A stretch of DNA of 64,000 nt from Massospora cicadina (GCA_022478985.1 JAKSZP010012221.1:21461-85460); one strand, 5' to 3'. Positions 20,949-31,735 are shown, numbered from the stretch's first letter. The notes: a model not told the origin generated them from the letters alone. Made by a program: numbers and translations.

Positions 20949-21960
20949 GGCGTTGCCAGTGTGTCACGAACCACTCAACTGAAAACTCTTCCAGATATTA
21001 TAAGGACGAAGCTTCAGAAGTAGCTAATTAAACCAAATCTGGGCTACGTCAACAAATGCCTAGCAATATGGTTGCTTTGCTAACCACAACACCTCAACTC
21101 ATGGTGCAATGCTCAATGCCCTAGTACGCCTGGTTCAAGCCTACAAAGAAGTAATCGTGATAGCCACGTTTGGGAAAACAATAATTACAAACCAGCGAAC
21201 CTGCCTGCTTTTGACAAGAATGGAAGTTTATCCACTTTTTTCAAACGCTTTGAAATGACCAAGTATGCGACCAGTGATGAAACAAAGTGGCCACTATGAT
21301 CAACTGCTTGGATGAGTGTAGTATTAAGTTGATTATGCCTTGCATTGACAAAAACCCAACCTACGCTGAAGTCAAAGAGGCTATGCTTTGTGAATGTGAA
21401 GGTCCAGAACAAATGTCAACTAGAAAATCTAAGTTTATAAACAGTTGTTTTAAGAAAGATGAAGTAATTGATAAATTTGTGGATCGATCTTATTGCAAAG
21501 CATAAGTTCACCTAGGCGCAAAGGCTATAGTCAATTTTGATGCTAAGATTACACTACAGCATGCAGTAAAATTTACAAAACTTTGTCAAACACTTTATTG
21601 CCAGCTTTTGTGCAAAATCTTGCAACATCTAAATTGTTTGATTATTTGTGCAGATGTTCACAAAATTATGGCCCTCCTAATATGGGTACAGATCAGGGCC
21701 AGCTGCCTATGTTGGAAAACCCTTCAAAATAAGTAAGAATATTGACAGTGATCCGCCTGTGAAAACTAATAAAATCTCAAATACAAGGGTCCCATGCCTA
21801 ATGAATGAGATTACTTGCTTTAACTGCAATTATAAAGGACACTTTACTTCCCATTGCTGTCAGCATAATGCCAATGTAGTCCTTCCTGATAATGCGCAGA
21901 AGGATGGAAAAGAACAAGCACAATAGATGTGGGATGCTCTATTGTACTGGAAACACTAGT
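20949..21960 (+). pseudogene. E: gag, continued after D, with CCHC knuckle
   Basis: Capsid-like stretch LPAFDKNGSLSTFFKRFEMTK (about 21201-21263), then 21287-21505 (NCLDECSIKLIMPCI to KKDEVIDKFVDR). It aligns with the G gag. The nucleocapsid knuckle CFNCNYKGHFTSHC lies at 21816-21857. Several stops and frameshifts. Confidence 0.7.
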
Positions 21961-22670
21961 CCCACCTGATCAATAAGAATATGTAGGCCATGGGGCCTTG
22001 TTTAACAATGAAACGAATTCATTTTAGGTATCTAATAGATATTCTATGAATGTACATGTAGTAAATCGCTCTCAGAGTAAGGTTGTCATACCTGAAGTCT
22101 TTGAAGTAGTCGCTAAATCATATGTGCAACAAATACTTGAGAATATTCCAGCCAAAGGGCCGAGCAATGTAGCATATACTTCAAGCTTGAAATTGATAAA
22201 TATAGCTATGCCAATTGACACATTTATCATTGAATGTCCCAGTATTAGAAAAACTCTGAAGCATACTCTTAACTCCCTGGATTCTTCCCATATTCACTTA
22301 GTAAATTCTATTAATTCTTACTACTCTGAGTGCACATACGTGGACATTCTGGTCAACAAGATCAAATTTGTACCCATTATTGATTGCGGAGCGCCTGTAA
22401 ACATTGTTTTCATGAAGTGGTAAAGAAATTGAAAATTGCTCCAGACATTGACCACCATTGGGGATATGGGACCGTGGGCCTCAAAAGCACTAAGAGTGAA
22501 GGTGCTTACAGCGCCTTATCACTGCAATTTGGAGCTTTGGTAGTAGCTGCACCCACAATAGTACTTCCAAAAGCCAGTTATGAAATATTAATTGGAACAA
22601 GTTTTTTAAGGACCTATGTGATCTCATGCAATTTAAAGAGAACATCTTGACTATATTGGGCCAATCACTT
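21961..22670 (+). pseudogene. E: gag-pol linker and aspartic protease
   Basis: 22046-22423 is open for 125 codons and ends in the protease active site IIDCGAPVNIV. The box is DCGA (22382-22393): catalytic Asp kept, Thr replaced by Cys. After a frameshift 22384-22650 continues with GYGTVGLKSTKSEGAYSAL and ILIGTSFL, matching B and G. Confidence 0.75.
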
Positions 22671-23170
22671 CCAATTTACAACTCTTGTGAAAATACAAAG
22701 CCCACAAGCTGTCGCAGAAACTTTGTCAATATATCTTATGCTGATGGGATAATACCAGTAGGATCTATTCAGCAGGGAAATCAAAACCACCCCATGCCAA
22801 CTGCCATATATAAAAATTGAGAAATATCTCTATGGGTGAATAAGGATGTGACAATAGCTTCAGGCCATCAACTTGTTATGAGGACTGGGACCACGCTGGA
22901 TATTCTAGAAGGACTATATGGGGAGGTTGTATCCCCATGGAATCATTCTCAAAAAGGAACCTAGTAAGGCGGCTGAAATACTTATCCAGGGCACAAGGAA
23001 ACTGATGTCCTATTAGCAAATTTGAACGACAAAAGTATTAAGGTCAATGAATATCAAGTAGTTGCACTTGTGCATCTGTTTACAAGGGATGAGTTAAAAT
23101 CAGATGTCAAATTTGGTGATTTATCCAAGTTCAGTTTACTGACCAAAAGCCTTGAGCACATACTGTAATT
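22671..23170 (+). pseudogene. E: dUTPase-like segment
   Basis: Readable pieces: VTIASGHQLVMRTG, then LEGLYGEVVSP, then TDVLLANLNDKSIKVNEYQVVALVHLF. They fall in the same order as the B domain between protease and RT. The motif 3 region (GIILLGHGE in B) is damaged. Supported mainly by alignment with B, F and A. Confidence 0.5.
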
Positions 23171-24605
23171 CCTCGAGAATCGTTTTCTGGATTATCAGAA
23201 CAACAGAAGGATGAAGCAAAAGGGTTTTTTGAACAATAATTCGAAATTTTTGCCAAAGATGAGCAAGATTTAGGCTGTGCAAAAGGAGTACAACATTTTG
23301 TTGACACTGGGGACCATGTGCCTATTAGAATGAGGGCAATCTGGAGCCCCAGGGCTAGCAACTAAATAGTCAGAGAAGAGCTAGACAAATTGCTGAAAAG
23401 TATGTGATTGTTCCCTCTGATACCCCAGGGAAGCCCAGTTTTAATCATAAATAAATAAGATGGCTGCAATTGAATTTTAAATGATTATTAACGCCTCAAT
23501 GCCATCAAAAAAAGGATTCATATTCATTGCCCAGAATTGATGATGCTCTGGACCGTCGGGGAGGGGCGAGATATTTTACCTCAATGGACCTTATCTCAAG
23601 ATATTGGCAAATTGAACTACCTTAGGAGGATCAGGAAAAGTGCGTGATGATTGCTGCTCAAGGGCTGTTCCAACCAATGCATGTGCCACAGGGCTGTGCA
23701 ATGCGCCAGCAATCTTTCAGCATGCAATGGACACAATTTTGGGGGACCTTAAATTATCATGCATGCTGGTGTACCTGAATGATACTATTTTCTTTTTGTA
23801 AACGTTTTCTGAACATCTGGACCATCTTGAAAAAATGTTTGAATGGCTGTTGAAGACCAATCTGAAGATAAAACCTATAAAATGTCAATTCATTAAAGAA
23901 CAATGAAAATACCCTGGGTTTGTCATTGATTCCAAGGGCTTGCAGCCTCAACCTCCAAACGTGGAGGCGGTTAATAAAATGCAACCTCTGACAAGTATGA
24001 GGGATGTCTAAGTATTTTTCAGGCATGGTAGGATACTATCAAAGATTTGTAAAAGGGTTCATGAGGATGCTGAGTCCATATTCCATTTACTACAAGGAGG
24101 AGTTCGTTTTTGCTGGGCAGATGTGTGCCAATAAGCCTTGAGGCTTTGAAAACTAAAATGAGCATGGCGCCTGTCCTCAAATATCCAGAATCAGCAGGCC
24201 TTTTATCATACAAACTGACACCTCGTTGACTGTGATTGGTGGTGTGCTATCTCAGATTGGGGATGATGGCGAGGAGCATCCTGTCGCTTACTGCAGCAGG
24301 ACGCTGAACAAGCATGAGTATAATTATACAGTAACTTAGAAAGAATATTTGGCTGTCATATACGCTTGTAAACAATTTCAGGTTTACATTTATGGCACCA
24401 AGTTTCAATTAGTGAAGGATCACAGCTCATTATGATTGCTTCATAATCTCAAGGAACATGGGGGACAATTAGCCCACTGGGCTCTGAAATTACGAGTGTA
24501 CAATTATTGATTTATTTATAAAACTGAAATGGCCCATCAAAATGCAGACATACTATTGCGACTTCCTATTGTAGCTGTCCTGAGCAGATTAGCTGATGAG
24601 CCTCA
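23171..24605 (+). pseudogene. E: reverse transcriptase and RNase H
   Basis: Lead-in VQHFVDTGDHVPIR (about 23290-23330); RT with DSYSLPRIDDALD, SMDLISRYWQIEL, CNAPAIFQHAMD and catalytic box YLND (23772-23783), the first Asp changed to Asn. Thumb VFFRHGRILSK-like with a frameshift. RNase H QTDTSLTVIGGVLSQ near 24200 and EHPVAYCSRTLNKHEYNYTV. Many stops. Confidence 0.75.
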
Positions 24606-25845
24606 TGAAAAAATGATTACTCAAAAGTATTGAGTGAGCCACCTGAATTACAAAAGGCGATTGAAAAAGCATTAACCAACACCAAATATCGTAATAGAGT
24701 TTTATATAAGCTCAAGCCTGAGGGACAGCATCAAATTTTCCCAAAACCTTCTAACTGAATGGAGATTATTACATAAGTACACAAGGCCGTTAGGCACGGA
24801 GGATTGACCAAAAAGTTAGAATTAATTTGATTGAGTCACTATTGGGATTCCATGCAACTTGATATCCAAGATGTGCTCAATAAATGTCAATTTTGCCAAA
24901 TTGCAAAGCCTATGAAGTCATATGTGAATTATTGTTTGATCAAACCCAACTGGGCCTGGAATACCATGTTGATTGATGTCGTTGGCCCTTGCCTGTGAGT
25001 AGCATAGGCAACAAATGCATAAGTGTTGCTATTGACCATCTGACAAAATGGGTGGAAGTGAAAGCAATTCAAGTTGTCAGGGCTCTAACTACTGCTAAGT
25101 TCTTTATGGATAATATTGTTTATATGCACGGATGCCCCCCAGAAGATCTTGACGAACAATGGCACAAATATTACTGCCCAGATGGTACAACAATTAGATG
25201 AGTTGATGTCTATCAAAGGAGCGTTGTCAACACCATACTATACTAAGACTAATGGTATGGCAGAACGAGTGAATGGCATTTTAGTTGGCATATTACGCAA
25301 AAAACGCAGTCTCAGCGCCTTTGCAATTAACTACTTCAATAAGTGCTACCATGTTTGCACACAATATCAGACACCACTGCAGCACAGTCCACTCTCCATT
25401 TTGACTCTGTATGTTAGACAGCCCACTCTGCCTCCATTATTATATTAATTACTCAGTTCAACCGAAGCAATTAGCCCAAATAATTATGTTGAGCAACTAG
25501 TGAAGACCCTATTAAAGTTGAAATCTGAAGCCTAACAAGATATGATTAAGTTGAAAATTAGTCAGAAGAGCTACGATGACACTAAATGAGCTACAGTGAC
25601 TAAGTTCAAGGAAGGAGACTTAGTAGTATATTGTGACACTCAGCGCAGGCTGCATGCACCAGCTGGCCTTGCTTTGGAAAGGTCCATTTATTATATTGGA
25701 GAAATAATCCAAAGATATATTTACCATTAAGTATTAAGGCGGCTGGGTTGTGAATTGAGTACACACTAAGTTCCTTTGTTAAATATTTGAGGTGGTTGAC
25801 CTTGGGACAAATATACCACACTAAGAATTTTTCTACCCAGTACAG
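24606..25845 (+). pseudogene. E: integrase
   Basis: Zinc module HKAVRHGGLTKKLE near 24781 and CQFCQ near 24889; core with IDVVG (24973), AIDHLTKWVEV (about 25030), then ILTNNGTN (second Asp now Asn, about 25150) and TNGMAERVNG (Glu kept, about 25250). The GPY region is degraded, FKEGDLVVY at 25600-25626. Readable to about 25845, ending in a degraded polypurine-like stretch. Confidence 0.75.
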
Positions 25846-25911
25846 GTTTTGAACTCAAAACCTGCACTATGGTGGAAGCAGTTTTCACTGCCAGGTTAAC
25901 CACCCTTCTAA
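25838..25911 (-). other. tRNA-like sequence (B-box like), possible SINE head
   Basis: Minus strand reads GGGTGGTTAACCTGGCAG, then about 35 bp later GGTTTTGAGTTCAAAACC. The latter holds AGTTCAAAACC, close to a pol III B box (GGTTCRANNCC), inside a perfect inverted repeat. I cannot form a clear acceptor stem or anticodon arm, so it is not called a tRNA gene. Confidence 0.3.
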
Positions 25912-25924
25912 GGTTGTTTGTTAT

Positions 25925-26040
25925 TTCATAAAGAATAATAACTAATACAATAATAAAAAAAGAGAAAAATAATAACGAAAATAAATATGATTATAATAAA
26001 AATAATAGGTTAAAAAGACAAAAAATAATTACAAACATAA
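25925..26040. repeat. AT-rich simple sequence (AAT/AAAT rich)
   Basis: Run of aataat and aaaat units with few other bases. Possibly the tail of an old retroposed copy. Confidence 0.5.
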
Positions 26041-27035
26041 GGATTTAATTCAAAGATTTGATGCCTCATCTTCACTGGAACTAGGTAACCCTTTCTTTGT
26101 GAGGGGAGGAGAGTGAGATTGAACTGGGGAAGCCTGTAGCGGAATTATAGAAATGTGAATCTCATACAAGTCTTGACTATCCAGACCCCTTTGGAGATAA
26201 CCTAAACCCAAGTAAAGTTGGCACCAGGCACGCTGGCCTTGGTGGCTTAAGAAAGGCCATTAAACTAAAGGGAAAGACCATTGAAAGGGCTTAAGAACAG
26301 GTGATAAAGGTTTGACTTGGGAGTAAATGCCGCAAAAAGGAAGTTAAATTTGGCAAAAAGACTTTCAAGGCAGGAGTAAACTGGGGGAGGAACACATTTG
26401 CACAAAACATCTGTGAATGGGCCTTGTCTAAAACCCTGCGCATGTCATGCATGGTTTTGGTGGGGAGCAAGGAAGGAGGAAAGTGAACGCACATGCCCAG
26501 AAGAGCCATCTGTGGACATACTTTTTGGAAAGCCCTTTTGCCAGGCTTTTGCAAAGGGCTTGGTATAACACTAGGATGTGACAATCTTCTAAAATCTGAG
26601 CCTTGAGGCCCAATATATCGTGTAAATTGGTATGTACCAAAGCAGGTTCGCACCAAAGCCTAGAAACCAAGTTAGCAAAAATAAGCGCCTGATTGGCCTC
26701 AAAAAATCATATGCAGCAACCTCAAGCCCATTAGCAAGTGCAAATTTTAATTAGGCATTTAAAAGCTCTGACTTGAATTGAGCTCAAACCACATTGAAGC
26801 CACACTGCCCGCATGTAAGGAAGGAGCAATATTTATGAAAGGGAAGATGTGAAAATGGGAAAACAAGAAGTCAGGAAGGAGATTTTCAATCAAAACAAAT
26901 TGATGCTTGATAAGGGTTTTTTGGGGCTGACTGGCTTCAGAAGCCCAAAGAATTAAAGAGAGAATTGAAGGAGGATCCCGCTTAACCTATTGGAATGTTT
27001 GATGGACAGTACTCAAAGCCAAGGGGGCCTTCATG
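26041..27035 (-). pseudogene. Unrecognised degraded reading frame, left part
   Basis: Minus-strand frames with relatively few stops: 26656-26291 and the overlapping 26670-26428 (LVSRLWCEPALVHTNLHDILG), with upstream pieces around 27000-26780 (SLILWASEASQPQKTL, FVLIENLLPDFLFSHF). I recognise no family. K inserted into this region, and the minus-strand frame at 29552-29331 may be its upstream continuation. It could be an unknown gag-like region or a degraded host gene. Confidence 0.3.
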
Positions 27036-27040
27036 GGTTC
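27036..27040. repeat. Target-site duplication of K, left copy
   Basis: ggttc here, agttc at 29331-29335; one G/A transition. Confidence 0.7.
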
Positions 27041-28060
27041 TGTTGGAAATTTACCTAGATGGAATACTCCAAAGATTTACCGTTATTTGGGATAGAATGG
27101 CCAATCATGGCAGAATGGCTTATTGACTGAATTTCATATAATTTAACGTGATTGCTGGTTAGTTGCACCCCAATTTAGGTTGAGACGAAATTAGTATTCC
27201 GCCAAGTTTGGATTTAGGTTTGAGGGGACCGATTGGTAGCCACAAATTATTATAAGGATCACTGGTGACTAATAGCTGAGGATGATCCAATTAGTATCGG
27301 TCAGTGGAATCAGTGGTTGATGCCAACTGCCAATTGTGGACTGTTGTGGGATTTCCAGCGGAAAGCTGATGTATTCACTTCAAATGTTCATCTATGAATT
27401 TGCTGCCTGTACTGATAATCCAATTTTGGTGGATCCAGCAATTATGAGTTTGAGGTGGTCAAAGTTGTTTCCGGTGTCTCATTTACTATTGAGATAAGAT
27501 GAGAAGAGATATTGGTGAGATGCCAAAATGTTCTGAGTCAATGTGAGCGACCGAAGTTGTTTCCCACACATTATTATAGACTCAAAGGTTGAACCCAAAT
27601 TTGACATTAATTTAAATTACTTATTTGTATATCTCCCAGCGACTTATGGACAAGGATGAACCAAAACTAATTTGGGCATTGGGAAGGATGGAACGAGAGG
27701 GTTGACGCCAGGGAAGAGAATAGTGCAGTAGAAGAAGAAGAAGAGTGGTTGGCTGGAAGAACCATCAGAAGAGCTGATAGGTCAGTGGTGGGTGAAGTAG
27801 CCCTTTTGTAAAAATTATAAATACCTGGCGCTTCCTTCTCAATAAACATCTCCCTTTGCTCATTCTCCTTTATGATTTAAGTTTATATTTATTTCATTGT
27901 TTAGGGAATAAGGCTAGGGGATCCTAGAATGACTTAGGTGACATGCCTAGGGCTATCTAGCACTGCTGGCCCCAACGCCTAAGGTGAAATGGCCAGGGCT
28001 GATCAGTCTTCATACTGGTTAGCCTGCCAACTAGCAGAGCCCATAGTCAATTTTCTGACA
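27041..28060 (+). repeat. K: 5' LTR
   Basis: Starts TGTTGGAAATTTACC and ends TTCTGACA. A TATA-like ttataaata is near 27815 and AATAAA near 27840, and it has a short gaa repeat near 27733. Pair of 28306-29330. Confidence 0.85.
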
Positions 28061-28061
28061 T

Positions 28062-28079
28062 TGGTGCTCACTACAGGGG
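28062..28079 (+). promoter_or_regulatory. K primer-binding site, tRNA type
   Basis: TGGTGCTCACTACAGGGG, one base after the LTR end. Cleanest example of the site shared with B, F, G and J. Confidence 0.8.
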
Positions 28080-28215
28080 ACTCTGCTGGTTGGTGTTGAA
28101 GTAGCTAAAAGTTGGTAAAGAGATGGCAGGGATGTGCCACTATGGTTCAGTTTCAGCAGTTTGTTGGTGACGGAGAGGGTAAGCCCTGGACGCCCACCCC
28201 AAACGCTGAGGTTGG

Positions 28216-28282
28216 AAGTAGGAGGATTACGGTTGGGACCATCTAGTACTAAAAAAAAAAAAAAAAAAAGTAGGAGGATTAC
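28216..28282 (+). mobile_element. Tiny poly(A)-tailed insertion 1 with target duplication
   Basis: GGTTGGGACCATCTAGTACT (28231-28250) followed by 19 A (28251-28269), bracketed by gtaggaggattac (28218-28230 and 28270-28282). Poly(A) plus a 13-bp duplication is the mark of LINE-type target-primed reverse transcription. Only the last 20 nt of the source RNA were copied. The same 20-mer with A tail occurs at 44876 and 58807. Confidence 0.85.
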
Positions 28283-28288
28283 CATCTG

Positions 28289-28305
28289 GTTAAGTGGGGT
28301 AAATA
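28289..28305 (+). promoter_or_regulatory. K polypurine tract
   Basis: gttaagtggggtaaata directly before the second LTR. Confidence 0.55.
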
Positions 28306-29330
28306 TGTGAGAATTTTATTTAGATGAAATCCTCCAACAATTTAGCTTTATTTGGGATAAAATGGCCAATCCTGGCAGAATGGCTTATTGAGTGAATTTT
28401 ATATGATCTAATGTGATTGCTGGTTTGTTGCACCCCAATTTGGGTTAAGACGAAATTAGTATTATGCCAAGTTTGGATTTAAGTTCGAGTGGGGCCAATC
28501 AGTGACCCCAAATTAGTATAAGGATCACAGGCAACTAATAGCTGAGGATAATCCAATTTGTATCAATCAGTGGAATCAATGATTGACACCAACTGCCATT
28601 TATAGACTGTTGTGGGATTTCTGGTGAAAAGCTGATGTATTCGCTTCAAATGTTCATCTATGAATTCACTGCCTGTACTGATAATCCAATGTTGGCGGAT
28701 CCAACAATTATGAGTTTGAGGTGGCTGAATTTGTTTTCGGTGCCTCATTTATTATTGAGATAACATGATAAGAGATGTCAGTGAGATGCCAAGATATTCT
28801 GAGTCAAACTGAGCAACCAAAGTTGTTTCTGGAGCATTATTATCAACTTGAAGGTCAAACCCAAATACAACATTTTTTTAAAATAATTATTTATATGGCT
28901 CACCGGCGATTTAAGGCTGAAAATGAGCCAAAACTAATTTGGACATTGGGAAGGATGGAATGAGAGGGTTGACGCTAGGGAATAGAATAGTGCAGTAAAA
29001 GAAGAAGAAGAGTGGTTGGCTGGAAGAATCAGCGGAGGAGCTGATAGGTTGACGATGGGTGCTATAGCCCTTTTGTAAATAGTATAGATACCTGGCGCTT
29101 CCTTCTCAATAAAGATCTCTCCCTTTGCCTAATCTACCTTTTTTTATAAGTTTATTATTTATTTCGTTAATTGGAGTATAGGCTATGGAATCCCCAAATG
29201 GCATGGGTGACATGCCAAGGGGTTAGCCAGCACTGCTGGCCCCAACGCCTAAGGTGAAATGGCCAGGGCTGATCAGTCTTCATACTGGTTAGCCTGCCAA
29301 CTAGCAGAGCCCATAGTCGATTTTCTGACA
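28306..29330 (+). repeat. K: 3' LTR
   Basis: Starts TGTGAGAATTTT and ends TTCTGACA. Aligns with 27041-28060 throughout, with visible divergence, then agttc. Confidence 0.85.
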
Positions 29331-29580
29331 AGTTCGTTTATGCTTGGTAAAGTCGCAGCAGGATGTAAAGCTGAACTCTTGGGTACCGTGGAAGCATAGC
29401 TGGTCGATCCAGCTTGAGATATCATGGGTAGCATGCCAAAGTTGACCATAGTGCTTCATGGACTTGCTCAGTGTTAATAAGACTTGTCTTTCTGAGGCAG
29501 AAAGGTTATTGATATATTGTTCATATTTTGATGAGCACATAAAGTTAGACATTGTGACCCAGAAAGAAGGGTCTCCGCTG
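29331..29580 (-). pseudogene. Unrecognised reading frame, right part (split by K)
   Basis: Minus strand from about 29580: SGDPSFWVTMSNFMCSSKYE, NNLSASERQVLLTLSKSMKH, then HATHDISSWIDQLCFHG to the K border. It is stop-free for about 80 codons and may continue beyond K into 27035-26041. No family recognised; the start Met (29552) is only the first in frame. Confidence 0.35.
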
Positions 29581-29585
29581 CTTAT

Positions 29586-30379
29586 ATCAAGTCAGGGTGG
29601 GGTAAGTGTTGAATAGTTGGCTGGACCTAATTGCCAGATATTTAATAGGGACATAACAATGTTAACATGCTTCATTTATTATGGATCATATCAGATATCA
29701 GTGATTATGGATCAGGAATATCCTACTCTTATGCAAAGCTTGGGATCCACAGCCTAGTGATTCCACTTAATAGTATTTGCCTATGATGACACAGGCTTGA
29801 GGTCTTTGTTGGTAAGGTTGGACCTAATAATATTAGTCTACTTGATGACTCAGGCAAGTGGGCTTTGTTGGTCTATGTTAAAATTAGTTTTTAATGTCAA
29901 TTGAGATTTCAATCAAACTAATTACTATTTAGTGGTATAAATCCCCTTGGTATGTTCTGATGGTTGCTTGAGATGAGCAGTTTAATTATTTGCAGACGCA
30001 TCAAAAACGCTGTCATGAGAATATTTATGAAATTTTACACTGACCCTAAAGCCATGTTAGATGATCAGAGTCAAAAGGATTGTAGACCCTCAAAAAAACT
30101 TATTATGTGTTCATCTGGCTAAATGCCGTTGAAAATGAGGCTTCATGGGTAAGATGTCGTGAACATCAAACCCTAAATGTTATCATAAAGTTGATAAAAA
30201 TAAAGTACTATCAACCATCACCACAAGTTCACTGTTTAATCTATAAGCTTTTTTGTATTTAATACTTTACGTTTTATTAAGTTGTGAAAATACTTGGGAT
30301 CAGAAAGATCATGGCAGTGTGCCATCGCCCAAATAATGACAGAAGAATACGGTCTAAGTGTTATTATCAAAGATTTATA
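29586..30379. other. Possible polypurine tract and LTR start; otherwise nothing recognised
   Basis: agtcagggtggggtaag (29592-29608) followed by TGTTGAATAG resembles a polypurine tract and LTR start. No partner LTR or target duplication was found. The rest is AT-rich non-coding sequence. Confidence 0.3.
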
Positions 30380-30823
30380 TATTAACTATTGTCACCATCT
30401 GGTCTATTGTCGCAATAAAATAGATGCACAAAACTCCATCTTACCTCAGAAGAAAAAAAGCCATCTAAAGTAGGAAAAAACTTCAACACCAACACCACCT
30501 GGCCCTTCATCAATGATACCATCTGCACGGTCCAAATGCAGTGCCAAATAAAAATTAGTCTATTGGTGTCAATTTTGTTAATTTTGGTGGAAAGTCGGGT
30601 TTCACAACTCTTGGATTGCAAAGTGACCATAGCAAACATGTACAAGTAAGAAGGGTGGGTACTTCACAGTCAGAGATAGCAAAAATAATGCCAATATGCT
30701 CCAACCATTGGCAAAATGAGAAAATGGAGGTGACTCTTACTGCAGCCATGGCCAACAACTAGTTCACTTAATTTGCACTTTGCAAAAGTCCTACATGAAA
30801 AAAGTTTGTGCACATAAAAAAAG
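30380..30823 (-). pseudogene. L: leader reading frame (gag position), shared with D
   Basis: Frames 30758-30555 and 30645-30382. WLEHIGIIFAISDCEVPTLLTC matches D RLENLGIIMAASNWKVPTLHAC. The match with D continues for about 70 codons and then decays. Function unknown; possibly the start of gag. Confidence 0.45.
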
Positions 30824-30834
30824 GTTGGTTGTCT
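30824..30834 (-). promoter_or_regulatory. L self-priming site
   Basis: Minus strand AGACAACCAAC, two bases after the LTR end. Perfectly complementary (11 of 11) to GTTGGTTGTCT in the same LTR at 31263-31273. Confidence 0.75.
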
Positions 30835-30836
30835 AA

Positions 30837-31735
30837 TGTCAGAGAAGTGTTAATAACTCTCCAGTTCCCAGTATTGTGGTGAACAGTACACTGGACCAAC
30901 GCAAGTGAACTAGTCATTATTATTACAATAAAGGTAGCCCAGCAGAGATTCGCTTGAGCTAAAGTGACATAGGGCGAGGGTGGTTAACACAGAACACATA
31001 ATAGGGATCAAACAAACAGCAAAATTGGCTGCGCCCCAAAGGGCCGCTCATAACCAAGCTTTGAACAAAGCTAGAGAGAAGGGAACCCCCGGTTTGGAGG
31101 GAACCTGGGCGGCCCAACGGTGTACCTGATGCTGTAGTAATTTAAAACAAATAAATTGACTAATGTGACGTGAGACCTCCTCAAAGAGGTCCGCGCACAG
31201 GTTTGCCCAAATTATACATAAGGGAAAAACGTAAATAACTAGTTGTTTATTGAATAGAGAGAAGACAACCAACAAAAAAAGTTGGTATCAAAGAATCACA
31301 TATAAGCTGAAATGAGGAAATCATTTATCAGAGAAAGTGGTGCTAAGCTGAGGTGCTCCAATAAGCGCACACTTCCATATGTCAGGATACTGTACTTCAA
31401 AATTGTCCAAAATTGAGTAATTGATTGAAGTTGAGGCTGACCCAAGCTAGAAAGTTCATAATTTAATGGGGTCTAAAAACCCCATTCACTGAGTAACTGA
31501 ATCAAGCCATCAACATTTAAGAGGTAACTTTTTCGTTTTAATGCCAAAGCCTAAACAAGGTGCTGGGCGTTATGCACATCACCTGGACCAACCTGGGAAT
31601 ATCTAGCCTGTACCCAGCGTTGGTCCAAGGTGTGCTTTATGTCAGGAAGGTCCTGCAACTTGACCCTTTTGACCTCCTGCTGCTCAACCTTGTCTTTGAT
31701 GTTGATGCCCTCAATTATATCATGTAAACATGACA
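30837..31735 (-). repeat. L: LTR
   Basis: 899 bp, similar to the D LTRs. Minus-strand start TGTCATG and end CTGACA. Contains the predicted RNA start at 31273 with CTTATATG about 30 bp upstream. Confidence 0.75.
31263..31273 (-). promoter_or_regulatory. L predicted transcript 5' end (self-primer)
   Basis: GTTGGTTGTCT on the minus strand, the exact complement of the priming site. A TATA-like CTTATATG sits about 30 bp upstream (near 31300). Confidence 0.6.

Larger units (their letters stand above)
8776..25845 (+). mobile_element. Element E: Ty3/gypsy LTR retrotransposon (family I), split by D
   Basis: Gag starts at about 8776, is interrupted by chromovirus D (9227-20948), and continues at 20949 with gag, CCHC knuckle, protease, dUTPase-like segment, RT, RNase H and integrase to about 25845. 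A 5-bp repeat brackets D (ggcat 9222-9226, ggcgt 20949-20953). LTRs of E were not identified. All domains are broken. Confidence 0.65.
27041..29330 (+). mobile_element. Element K: miniature LTR retrotransposon with 1-kb LTRs
   Basis: Two direct repeats of 1020 and 1025 bp enclose only 245 bp. That interior holds a tRNA-type primer site, a polypurine tract and no coding capacity; 52 bp of it is a later tiny poly(A) insertion with its duplication. A 5-bp target duplication brackets the element. It is non-autonomous: replication signals without proteins. The primer site matches those of B, F and J, so their enzymes could have moved it. Confidence 0.85.
30380..31735 (-). mobile_element. Element L: 5' fragment of a D-type chromovirus
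   Basis: Minus strand: complete LTR (31735-30837), self-priming site, then the leader coding piece shared with D, fading out near 30380. Protease, RT and integrase are missing. The LTR has terminal inverted repeats TGTCA/TGACA. The piece abuts gag remnant M at 31736. Confidence 0.7.

Noticed and set aside
29592..29620. Polypurine tract and LTR at 29592 as the 3' end of E
   Set aside because: E coding already ends near 25845 with its own degraded tract, and no matching 5' LTR was found; left as a low-confidence note.
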